A DNA stretch of 64,000 nucleotides. Origin: Theropithecus gelada (taxonomy: Eukaryota > Chordata > Mammalia > Primates > Cercopithecidae). The DNA lies in assembly GCF_003255815.1 (NCBI RefSeq), contig NC_037672.1:107336686-107400685 (forward strand). The letters are read 5' to 3'. The notes beneath the pieces were generated by a model. The model was given only the letters and a program-made list of their open reading frames with translations. It had not been told where the DNA came from and did no database searches. Positions within the stretch are counted from its first letter, which is position 1. The number at the start of each line of letters is the position of its first letter. Shown piece by piece: positions 48,401-56,961 of this stretch. Made by a program: the position numbers and the translations under genes.

Positions 48401-49350
48401 TGCAGAAGCTCTTTAGTTTAATTAGATCCTATTTGTCAATTTTTGCTTCTGTTGCAATTGCTTTTGGCATCTTCATCATGAAGTCTTTGCCTGTGCCTAT
48501 GTCCTGAATGGTATTGCCTGGGTTCTCTTCTAGAGTTAAAAACCATTTTTGTTGATAAAACAGCTATTTTATACTCTATTCTCTCCTTGTTTTATGGATG
48601 TATATCTTCTGTTATTTCTGTGACATTATGTATATATTTATATTTCCTTCTGTTTACCACATATTTTTGTTTCCCCTGAGTTCTTGCACTGTTTTTTTTT
48701 TTTTTTTTCTTTGCCTGTCAATGTAAAAGTTTTCTTAAGGTCTGGTGGTCAATGATTGTTCCTTCATACTTAAGAGTGATGCATTAAAAATGTTCATTGT
48801 AAGCATGGATATGCTTATTAGTGAGATGTTTCTTTTGGGGGAATTTCTAATTGTCTCTGTAGTTATTATTATGACCATCGTCATCATTATTATTATTCTC
48901 TCACTGTGATTATCTGTTAGTCAAAAAAAATTTTTTTTTCTAACTTCCAAACTCAACCTGGAAACAAATACAATCCTATCTTGAGCTCAGTGAGTTCTAG
49001 CACAGGCAATTTCTGCTGGATGTGTATTATACATGATGCAGATAATTTTGTAAAGGAGCTCTTTTGTATCTTGTTTAAAAGGAAAAATTGTCTTTTTCAT
49101 GTTGCTCCCTCCTGATAGCCTGTTAAAATGATGGAATGGAGATTTGGGGGGAATTTCTAACTGTCCAGGTAACTGTATCTCTAGGTATTTTATTCTGGGC
49201 AGAATTCCTTTCATGTTCCTAGGAGGGAGGTACAAGTCTATCTCCAAGTTTCTTCACAAGGAGGGGGCAGCACACATATACCTCTTTTTAACACAGTACT
49301 GAAGTGCTTAGCTGAACCTGGTGTCCCTGTGTCCTGAGTTTCCCAACTAC

Positions 49351-49382
<32 letters not shown>

Positions 49383-52300
49383 CTTCTTCTTCTTCTTCTT
49401 CTTCTTCTTCTTCTTCTTCCTTCTTTCTTCTTCTTCTTCTTCTTTCTTCTTCTTCTTCTTCTTTCTTCTTCTTCTTCTTCTTTCTTCTTCTTCTTCTTCT
49501 TTTTTTAAATACTGAGCTCTGGAAGTCTTCCAGGGAGAGGAAGGGGAAGTTACTGGGTAGACTGAGTGGACAGGCAGAAAGATTTGGACGTCTAACTACT
49601 TTCTTTTTTTTGTTTTGTTTTTTTTGTTTTGAGACGGAGTCTCGCTCTATGGCCCAGCCTGGAATGCAGTAATGCAATCTCCGCTCACTGCAAGCTCCGC
49701 CTCCCGGGTTCACGCCATTCTCCTGCCTCAGCCTCCTGAGTAGCTGGGACTACAGGCACCTGCCACCAAGCCTGGCTAATTTTTTGTATTTTTTTTTTTA
49801 AGTAGAGACGGGGTTTCACTGTGTTAGCCAGGATGGTCTCGATTTCCTGACCTCGTGATCCACCCGCCTCGGCCTCCCAAAGTGCTGGGATTACAGGCCT
49901 GAGCCACTGTGCCCGGCGACTTTGTAGATTTCAACCAGTTCTATTTTGAGCTCCATGTGCACCCCCACATCCAGAGTTTTCTGGTATCCTTTGTTACTAG
50001 AATATCCGTTGCTCTGTAGCATTGTGGTCTGTATCTGGTTTTCCCTCATAGTTGGCTCTTTTTAGCGTTTATTCATTTACTTATTTATAAAATTATTCTC
50101 ATGTTCCTTACATAATTTGCATCTTGTCCAATGGTCATTGTTTCCATTAAAAAATATGTATTGTCTAATCTCTGATTCTCTGTCCTTAAGGGTTTTTTGT
50201 CTTCTTTAACCTCTGTTCCATAATTTTAGCAGAAAACCTAGGGAAGAAAGATAAAAATATAATTTTTTCATTTAAACAAGATGCAAGAGACCTCCTTTAC
50301 AAAATTATCTGCATTGTGTATAATATATATCCAGTTGAAATGGCCTGTGTTAGAATTCACTGAGCTCAAGATAGGATTGTATTTGTTTCCAAATTGAATT
50401 TAGAAAGTTGGAAAGTTACTTTTTTTAGTTTAGCAGATAATCCCAGTAAGAACAAATAATAATGATGGTAATAATAATAATAATAGCCATGCCAGCAGTT
50501 CATAGCATAATGATGTGAAGTGGGGTGGGGTGGGTTTTTATCTGTCTTTCATCAAAGTCAGCTTTTGTACTCTCCCCTAGCATACAGAAAGAAAGAGGGC
50601 ATTCTTTTATGTGTGTGTACCATTCTTAAAAGCAATGTTATATATTCTTGATATACCCATTTCACAAGGTCTTATTATCATAGTCGACTTCAGGCACTTG
50701 AACAAACAACATCAAAGGCAAAAAAAACTCAGCTATTTCCTTTATATCATCAACAACATAAACATATTCAAATTCCAACCTAGATAGCTTTTTACCCTAC
50801 TTTAGATATATTAATATTTAAATATTTTAGATATTGGGCTTGGTGAATATCTATTTCTTTTCAGATGTCTGTGATCATGATCTGCATGTTTCTGGTGGCA
50901 TGGTCCCCTTATTCCATCGTGTGCTTATGGGCTTCTTTTGGTGACCCAAAGAAGATTCCTCCCCCCATGGCCATCATAGCTCCACTGTTTGCAAAATCTT
51001 CTACATTCTATAACCCCTGCATTTACGTGGTTGCTAATAAAAAGTAAGTAATGTCTAAAATGCTTGCAATACAAAATAAAACTGATATAAAAAGAATGTT
51101 AAGATTTCTTGGGAGAGAAGTGACAGAAACCCACTTCAATCTAGCATAAAGGTCATTTGCCTCATGTGACTGGAGCAGCATCTAGACCCTTAAATGCCCA
51201 GAGCTCCAGATTTGTGACAGACTCTTCCCACACAGTGGCAGAGATGACTGTGGGTAACCCAAGACCCAAGTTCTACCAGCTAAGCATCCCCAAATACCAA
51301 CTGCATCTCACATGGCTCTCTGGCAGAAAAGCCCCTGGGATGTCAGTGGTCAGCTTAGTTCAAATGGTTACTCCCATCCCAAATACATGGAATAGTGGTT
51401 TCCAAAGAAAAGAGTGATTTTATTACTGGAAAATGGACAGGGCAACGTTGGGCTCACTTGGTGGGTAGCATAGATGTATACTTACAAGAAATAAGACATA
51501 TCATTCAAATGCAAGGGAAAAGTTCAGTCCCAACATAAAAGGTATCTGGATACTAGAGAATTCTTACCTCCTCTCTTTTTTGGGTTTCTCAGCAAAATGT
51601 TCCCTTCCCGCCTCCTCAATGAAGTTTAGGCGGAGTCTCTATCCAGGCTGGAGTGCAGTGGCGCGATCTCAGCTCACTGCAACCTCCGCCTATGGGTTCA
51701 AGCAATTCCCTGCCTCAGCCTCCAGAGTAGCTGGGATTACAGTTGCCCACCACCATGCCCGGATAATTTTTGTAGTTTTAGTAGAGATGGGGTTTCACCA
51801 TCTTGGCCAGACTCATCTTGAACTCCTGACCTTGTGATCCACCCGTCTCAGCCTCCCAAAGTGCTGGGATTACAGGCGTGCGCCACCACACCCAGCTGAG
51901 GTCAGGTAATTTTATCCTGGAACGACAATGTTTGGAAAAGCAGCTTTAGTTACAGGTATATGAAGAAACATAAAATTTTACAGCCCAAACAGACCACATA
52001 AGAAGAATGATGAACACATTTTAAATTCAGAATCTGCTGGTAGTTCTTTTGGAAAATTCTTGCTGGGAAGAACAGATGGAAGAAACACACATTGTTAGTT
52101 CAAATAAACAACTCATGGCACTTGACATTGGTAGCATCCTTTTAAATACATACAATTATTTACTTTTATTAGACGTCTTCAATCTATAGAATCAATGATG
52201 CAAAATTGGCCTTTAACTGTACCATATACCTTATATATTTATAAAGTTTCTCAACAGGAAATCTATAGAATCAATAGTGCAAAATGGGTTTTAACTCTAC

Positions 52301-52585
52301 CATATACTTTATATATTTATAAAGGTTCTCAACAGGAGATGTTAAGTTGGAGGCAGAAATTTATCCAGAGATGTAAATTGGCAGTAGTGGCATCTTAGCC
52401 ATACTTGAAAATGCTTTAGAAGTTACAAATCATTATGAGTTAATGCCAAATTTTCCTTTTTTTATTGTAGGTTTCGGAGGGCGATGCTTGCCATGTTCAA
52501 ATGTCAGACTCACCAAACAATGCCTGTGACAAGTATTTTACCGATGGATGTATCTCAAAACCCACTGGCTTCAGGAAGAATCTGA
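36362..52585 (+). CDS. RRH: RRH, peropsin (coding span, 7 exons)
   Basis: Peropsin is an opsin-class seven-helix receptor of retinal pigment epithelium microvilli. It binds all-trans-retinal and is thought to act in retinoid handling rather than image vision. Seven exons joined at GT-AG sites give 1014 nt, 337 residues, the full family length. Features: N-glycosylation motif NSS at residue 8; disulphide pair C98 and C175; DRY at 122-124; retinal Schiff-base lysine K284 in FAKSSTFYNP; NPCIY at 290-294. The C-terminal tail ends in LASGRI. The start is the first ATG of exon 1, giving the remembered MLRNNLGNSSDSKN start. All frames are open, so the gene appears functional. Intron 1 is 5.0 kb and intron 5 is 5.3 kb. 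Confidence 0.98.
37751..37779 (+). repeat. Poly(A) run in RRH intron 1
   Basis: A homopolymer of nearly 30 A with no recognisable Alu or L1 attached upstream, so its origin is unclear. Confidence 0.9.
37900..38105 (+). mobile_element. MIR SINE, plus strand
   Basis: ATACCAAGCACTGTTGTAAA, a centre with GATGAAGAGCTTAAGAAACT and GGATTTGAACCCAGGCATTT: complete MIR layout in RRH intron 1. Confidence 0.8.
38590..39310 (+). repeat. Ancient interspersed repeat (unnamed, copy 2)
   Basis: Same style as the 28.2-29.0 kb copy: GTGACATGATCTGATTTGCA, TTTTAGAAATGTGCTATAGT and a CAATTTGAGAGGTGTTCAAT segment. Family not securely named. Confidence 0.45.
39860..40280 (+). repeat. Ancient interspersed repeat (unnamed, copy 3)
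   Basis: Again the same style (CCTGGAATATCAGGTTGAGA; TGGATTTTTATCCCACAGCC). It is in RRH intron 1, separated from copy 2 by about 550 bp. Confidence 0.4.
40280..41476. other. End of RRH intron 1, otherwise featureless
   Basis: Apart from the TG tract, no repeat or gene is recognised. A 92-codon open frame at 41071-41349 has no family features and is probably chance. Confidence 0.5.
40852..40892 (+). repeat. (TG)n microsatellite
   Basis: Two TG runs separated by TCTC in RRH intron 1. Confidence 0.93.
41477..41667 (+). CDS. RRH: RRH exon 2
   Basis: 191 nt, rest of helix 1, helix 2 (NLAVTD) and the C98 before helix 3. Acceptor TTCTCAG; donor GTATTG. Open reading continues into the intron for 66 nt, which is not coding. 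Confidence 0.97.
41668..43369. other. RRH intron 2, old L1-like sequence in part
   Basis: The stretch at about 42.35-43.1 kb has T-rich text resembling a decayed minus-strand LINE. The remainder is featureless. Confidence 0.4.
43370..43469 (+). CDS. RRH: RRH exon 3
   Basis: 100 nt, helix 3 and the DRY motif (VVAVDRYLTIC). Acceptor TTTTCAG; donor GTACAA. Confidence 0.97.
44006..44159 (+). CDS. RRH: RRH exon 4
   Basis: 154 nt, loop 2, helix 4 (GAWINGLFWALMPIIGW) and extracellular loop with C175. The acceptor is AATAG with a short, weak pyrimidine tract. Donor GTAAGG. Confidence 0.96.
44776..45082 (+). mobile_element. Alu (J-like), plus strand
   Basis: Divergent full-length Alu in RRH intron 4, with an A-run in the central linker. 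Confidence 0.9.
45425..45593 (+). CDS. RRH: RRH exon 5
   Basis: 169 nt, helix 5 (TVIAINFIVPLTVMFYCYYH) and third cytoplasmic loop. Acceptor TTTTCAG; donor GTAAGA. Confidence 0.97.
45741..46036 (-). mobile_element. Alu, minus strand
   Basis: Full-length Alu 150 bp after RRH exon 5. It is flanked by TTGCCTCCTTATTT (45727-45740) and TTGCCTTCTTATTT (46039-46052), a 14-bp duplication with one mismatch. Confidence 0.94.
46200..47390 (-). mobile_element. Old LINE-like sequence, probably L1, minus strand
   Basis: Long T-rich, frame-broken sequence in RRH intron 5 resembling a reversed old L1. Family assignment is tentative. Confidence 0.4.
47409..48536 (-). mobile_element. L1 (L1PB/L1MA-like), 5'-truncated, minus strand
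   Basis: About 1.1 kb: 3' UTR (GTAGGTTTGTTACATAGGTA) followed by the C-terminal part of ORF2, in reverse. An exact 11-bp motif TAAAAACCATT flanks it (47396-47406, 48537-48547), the probable target duplication. There is no clear poly(T) at the left end. Confidence 0.88.
48884..49143 (+). repeat. Long inverted repeat, left arm
   Basis: About 260 bp that recur in reverse complement at 50206-50470. The best block is 34 bp identical (48960-48993 against 50357-50390). Identity outside it is visibly lower but collinear throughout. Family unknown. Confidence 0.88.
49353..49506 (+). repeat. (TTC)n / (GAA)n tract
   Basis: A pure CTT run of 67 bp (about 22 units, 49353-49419), followed by about 85 bp of TTC units interrupted by TTTC. 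It lies in RRH intron 5 between the arms of the long inverted repeat. Confidence 0.97.
49603..49918 (-). mobile_element. Alu (Y/S-like), minus strand
   Basis: Full-length Alu with a T-rich tail containing TTTTGTTTTG. It lies between the arms of the inverted repeat. Confidence 0.94.
50206..50470 (-). repeat. Long inverted repeat, right arm
   Basis: Reverse-complement partner of 48884-49143. It ends in an ATT/AAT-rich stretch on both arms and lies 400 bp before RRH exon 6. Confidence 0.88.
50865..51043 (+). CDS. RRH: RRH exon 6
   Basis: 179 nt, helix 6 (ICMFLVAWSPYSIVC) and helix 7 with K284 and NPCIY. Acceptor TTTTCAG; donor GTAAGT. Confidence 0.98.
51628..51896 (-). mobile_element. Alu, minus strand, tail-less
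   Basis: Alu body in RRH intron 6 that starts abruptly at AGGCGGAGTCTC with no T-run. The 3' tail has been lost. Confidence 0.9.
52181..52338 (+). repeat. 79-bp tandem duplication in RRH intron 6
   Basis: Two copies, 52181-52259 and 52260-52338, both starting AATCTATAGAATCAAT and ending TTCTCAACAGGA. They differ at only a handful of positions. Confidence 0.93.
52471..52585 (+). CDS. RRH: RRH exon 7 (C-terminus)
   Basis: 115 nt, cytoplasmic tail KFRRAMLAMFK to LASGRI, TGA at 52583-52585. Acceptor is a strong T-tract ending TTGTAG. Confidence 0.97.
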
Positions 52586-52960
52586 AATAAGAGAAAAGGA
52601 CACACTGTCAAAACACTTTAGTTTTTTGACAATGCTTTTATTTTAAATATGAGCCCATTTAGATCAAGTGTAGACATGGATCATTGTCCTATGAGACTGT
52701 AAGCTCCTCAAGCGCAGCTCATGCTTCTTCTCTTTGTGCACTGGCTGCTGCAGTGCATGCTTCTCTGTGTCCTGATATGTCAACTTATTGCTCATCTCCC
52801 TTGATGAATTAGGCATCTGAGGTTAACGTCCCCTTTCTTTTTCCCTATTATGGCATGCATTACACTGTACTGATGACCTTTAACTTGCCTGGCTCCTCCA
52901 TTAAAATAGAAGCAGTCACTAATTTAATGTTAGAATAAATGAGTAAAAACAATAATAATG
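52586..52960 (+). other. RRH: RRH 3' UTR and likely poly(A) signal
   Basis: The first AATAAA after the stop is at 52934-52939, giving a 3' UTR of about 370 nt. A second hexamer at 53113-53118 is an alternative. Confidence 0.6.
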
Positions 52961-53274
52961 AATAATTCTAGATAATTACTGAAATGAGTTGTTGGATGTT
53001 CCCAGTTAGAATAGAAAGCATTTTTGGCATTTCAACATTTTAACATTTAAATCAATTAACTTATGTTATTAAACAAAAATAATCAAATGAACATTAAACA
53101 CAATTGTTTCTAAATAAAATGTTAAGTCGATGCATATATATTATATAGCATTATAACCCCTGTGCATATTTTGATGTTTTCTGCAATTTTGATTACCATT
53201 TTTCTGCATATATATTCCATATATTTGCCACCAGAGTTAACTTCAATCAGAGTGGAGATTTTTATATGTTTGTT

Positions 53275-53345
53275 CTTTAATGTATCCTTAGCACATATAC
53301 CTAATTCTGTCTGGCATGTAGTAGGCACTCAATAAATGATTTTTC
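53275..53345 (+). mobile_element. L2 LINE 3' end fragment
   Basis: GGCATGTAGTAGGCACTCAA followed by TAAATGA is the L2 3' terminus. Confidence 0.7.
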
Positions 53346-53404
53346 AATGTCAAATGAGTTTGTAGACTCACATATTTGTCATTCTAAATGACTGTTAAGC
53401 ATAG

Positions 53405-53633
53405 AGGCGGGCGGTTCACGAGGTCAGGAGATCGAGACCATCCTGGCTAACACGGTGAAACCCCGTCTCTACTAATAAATACAAAAAACTAGCCGGGCGA
53501 GGTGGCGGGCGCCTGTAGTCCCAGCTACTGGGGAGGCTGAGGCAGGAGAATGGTGTGAACCCAGGAGGCGGAGCTTGCAGTGAGCTATCTGGCCACTGCA
53601 CTCCAGCCTGGGAGACAGAGCGAGACTCCGTCT

Positions 53634-53665
<32 letters not shown>
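53405..53665 (+). mobile_element. Young 5'-truncated AluY (AluYR-like), plus strand
   Basis: Lacks about the first 50 nt of Alu and has a pure A-tail of about 30. It is flanked by AAGCATAG at 53397-53404 and 53666-53673. Variants GCGAGGTGGC and a GGCCACTGC near the right arm are ones I associate with Old World monkey AluYR lineages; a few bases before the latter are missing. Confidence 0.93.
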
Positions 53666-53668
<3 letters not shown>

Positions 53669-53673
53669 CATAG

Positions 53674-54890
53674 TACAATATACCATTGTTTAAATAGTAG
53701 ACATTTAAATTGCTTTTCAATTTTTAGTTTCATGGATGTACCACTGAAAATATTTCAGTGCAAATATATTTTTTCTTTGGGAGAAGTTATTCTATTTGAG
53801 TGTTTCTTTTCAGACTAGAAATACTGGATACAAATACAAAAACACTATTATTGTTGCTAACTTGCTTTCTGGAAAGATTGAATTAGTTTACACTGATACT
53901 GGCAGTGTCTAAGTGGGCTTTTCATATTCCTGCTAATAGTGCTGTATATATTTAAATTATGAGTTGTATACTCTAACTTAAATTCATTTTATTTCACATT
54001 TCTTTAACTGCTAGTGAGGCTGTGTATCTTTGCATATTGTATTTTTTAATCTCTATTTTTTCTACCTGTAAATTGTCTCTTTAGCACCTTTGGCTGCATA
54101 TTAAGTAAAATCTAGGTATTAGTTTTATGTGTACAGTCCTCTATGTATATGGAAAGGTAAACTGTTATAGTAATCTTCTACGTTATCTCCTCACTCTCTG
54201 ACTTTCCCACTGCAATCAATTAATACAATACATCCGCAATCAATACAACCTCGTAGCTAATCTTTTAAAAATAAAGTTCCAGTGCCCAAATTCTTTAGCT
54301 AAAAACCTTCACTCGCCCACCAAGTAAGTATAAACCCCTCAGCTGGATTTTCAAGGCCCTCTTTAACGTACTCTGAAAGGGACTTTTCAGCTTTTTGTCT
54401 TTCTTCATGGCCAAATTAAAATGTCTAGTGTTCCCAGAGAGTTCTGAATGCTTTGTGTCACTAGCTCTTTGCTCATCCTGTCTACCGTAGCTGAGACTTT
54501 TTACAGGGAAAACATAATGACATCTGCGCCCAAAGTCCCAGAGCCATTAAAAGGTCAGGACAATTTCTGTAATAATATCTAGAAAAATGGACTCAGAGTT
54601 CCAATTTGCAAGGCCGTGAACTCATTTCCAGCGATAAGCAAGAAGCAACTTTGCCTCAAACATAAAGGACTTCAACAGTATAGAGTCATTATATTTCAGT
54701 GCTATATTTTTTATTGTCTAATTTGCTTATATGATAAAACTAGGAAGACTGGGCTTTGGTTACACAATTCCCTCTGACCTCTTAGTTTTCTACTTTCTGA
54801 TGTTTTTATCTTTAAACAGCGTTTCTGTACTCAATTTGGCATTTCTTGCTTCCATGTAAGTCATGTCATCCACGGAATTAATAATTCAAA
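53674..54890. other. RRH-LRIT3 intergenic, no feature recognised
   Basis: AT-rich single-copy-looking sequence with no gene or nameable repeat. Confidence 0.5.
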
Positions 54891-54899
54891 AACCCTTGG

Positions 54900-55742
54900 T
54901 TGTTTGGTGATCTGAGATTTACCCATCCTATTTCTTCTCCCTCTTGTGCTTAAAAACTCAGGGCCACCACCTCTCACTGCATCTCCAGCACTGGGAAACC
55001 TTAGGGTTGTTTTTAAATCCCTTCTTCATCCCTACATCTAATCAATCATTTCTCTCTCCTGGATGTTTCCTGAAGCTGCATTATCCTAACTATTACCAGC
55101 ACAGCAGTCAAGGCTGTAGCGTGATGGCTGCTCACCTGGACTATAACCACAGACATCCACCAGAAGCCTCCTCCTTTCTTCTTGCTTGCGCTATCTAAAC
55201 CTTTTCTCACCACAGCCGCCAGAGAATTCTTCCTAAAAGGATAAGCTGATATGTCACTCCCAAGCCTAACTTTTATTGCTCTCATTGCCTATAGGCTGAG
55301 AGTAAGCTCTCCACAGGGAATCTAAGGGTTTCCTTGATAACTTCATCCCCACTTACCTCTCCAGCTTTATCTTCTTTAACTTCCCGCCTCAAAATCTTAT
55401 GCCTGAGCAACAAGAAGTGCTTGAAATTTTCTGAGGACAATACACTGTTTCTCACTTCCCTCCCTTTGTTCCCACTATTCCCTTTGCTTGCAATGCAACT
55501 TTCTGGATTTTCCCATAATACATCCTCATGCACCCTGTAAAAGGCAGCCAGGCACCACCCACCCTAGAAAGTCTTGCTTGACTAACACTGGCTGGGTTTG
55601 ATGCTCTTTTCTGGTGCTTCTTTAGTAGTCTGTTCCTCCCTTTATCGTGTGAGTTCCTTATGTGTAACAACTGTTTTATTCCTCTTTGTACCCCTCAGTG
55701 CTCAGCAGAGAATAAGTACTCAGTAAATATTTGGTGAACAAA
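54900..55742 (+). mobile_element. L2 LINE, plus strand, long 3' part
   Basis: About 0.8 kb of C/T-rich L2 body (GCCAGGCACCACCCACC; CTCATTGCCTATAGGCT) ending with AAGTACTCAGTAAATATTTG and GTGAACAA at 55742. Confidence 0.75.
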
Positions 55743-56649
55743 CGAGTTGTGCCGAATCTGAAAACCTGCAGTATTTTATTTTAATTGAGCACAGTTTTTC
55801 AGACTCTGTAGTTTTTATATAAATTATATTAGTTTTAAATAACATTTTCTGTAATATGCTTATTTTTATATAATTAATTTTCTTTTAAAAAAGTTTTTAG
55901 TTAAAGAGGATGGTTAGAAGCAGCCACTAAGAAGGTTAAATGACATATATTTATTATTTACATCCTTGATTGTCCCTGTGGATTCTCCACTTTATGGGTG
56001 TGGAGATAGTTTTAAATTTAATTACGTTTAATTTTTATTTTCTGATAGAGCCTAGTATAGCTGAAAGAATTAGAGTTGATCTTCAAATATGGCTTTGATG
56101 CCGATAACTTGGGAAACTATTGAACAGAGATAGCTGCCTGCATTAAAAATAAATGGCTGGGATAAACCTTCCACACACTGAGATGACCTGGAAGAGTCTC
56201 AGAACACGTTCTCATTGGAGAACTTAGTCCTGCCACATCAGTAGTGGGTTGAAGCATTTTCCCTATAAAATCTATGTAACAGACTTGTTTTACTTTACTT
56301 TTAGGGATAGCCAGTATGTGGCAACAGCCATAATTCTTTTCTAAATCATTTTTATGTCATGTGCTTCTATTTTTAAAACTAAATTTTGTAAAACTGAATT
56401 AGTTATGCATGCTGGCAAACACCAAAAGTAAAGCATTTTATAATGTTATAACATGTAAATAATCTACAGAATTTTCTTGCATCTGCCAAGACTGAATTAT
56501 TTTTAACATTAAGTGTATTTTTAAGGTGTAGTGGCAAGTATATCCAGAGGAAAGGGATTTAATAGGCATTTCCTTGCAAATCTAGATATGGGTAACTATT
56601 GAAATTGCTTGTCATGTGTTTGATTTTCATTTTCCTTAGAATGTGTTAC

Positions 56650-56845
56650 TGTGCTGAAACCGTATTCAAAGGCTGGGTCAATTGATCTCCTGCAAGATAC
56701 ACTTGAAGGTTAAGTAACTACAGATCTCAGCTAATCCCATGTAATCTGCTGTTACTAAATGGCTGTTTGTATTCCAGGCACAGCAGTTTCTGAATGCTTA
56801 GGATTGGGTTTTTACCTTTTGTTTAAATAACCTCTAAAAGGAGCA
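56650..56845 (+). promoter_or_regulatory. LRIT3: LRIT3 upstream region with CRX/OTX-type site
   Basis: TAATCC at 56732-56737 is the consensus of CRX/OTX homeodomain factors, about 110 bp before the start codon; a related TAATCT follows at 56742. This fits a photoreceptor gene. The transcription start is unknown, and a six-base match alone is weak. Confidence 0.4.
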
Positions 56846-56961
56846 ATGCATCTCTTTGCATGTCTGTGCATTGTCCTTAACGTTTTGGAAGGAGTGGGCT
56901 GTTCATGTCCTTCACAGTGCACCTGTGATTATCACGGCAGAAATGACGGCTCAGGATCAAG
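56846..56961 (+). CDS. LRIT3: LRIT3 coding exon 1
   Basis: 116 nt, 38 codons plus two bases: signal peptide and start of LRRNT (CPSQCTCDYHGRNDGSGS). The donor is GTATGC at 56962. An open frame runs on into the intron but is not coding. Confidence 0.96.

Noticed and set aside
49288..49713. 141-codon minus-strand frame with a poly-Glu run
   Set aside because: It is the GAA strand of the TTC repeat plus Alu sequence. No gene features.
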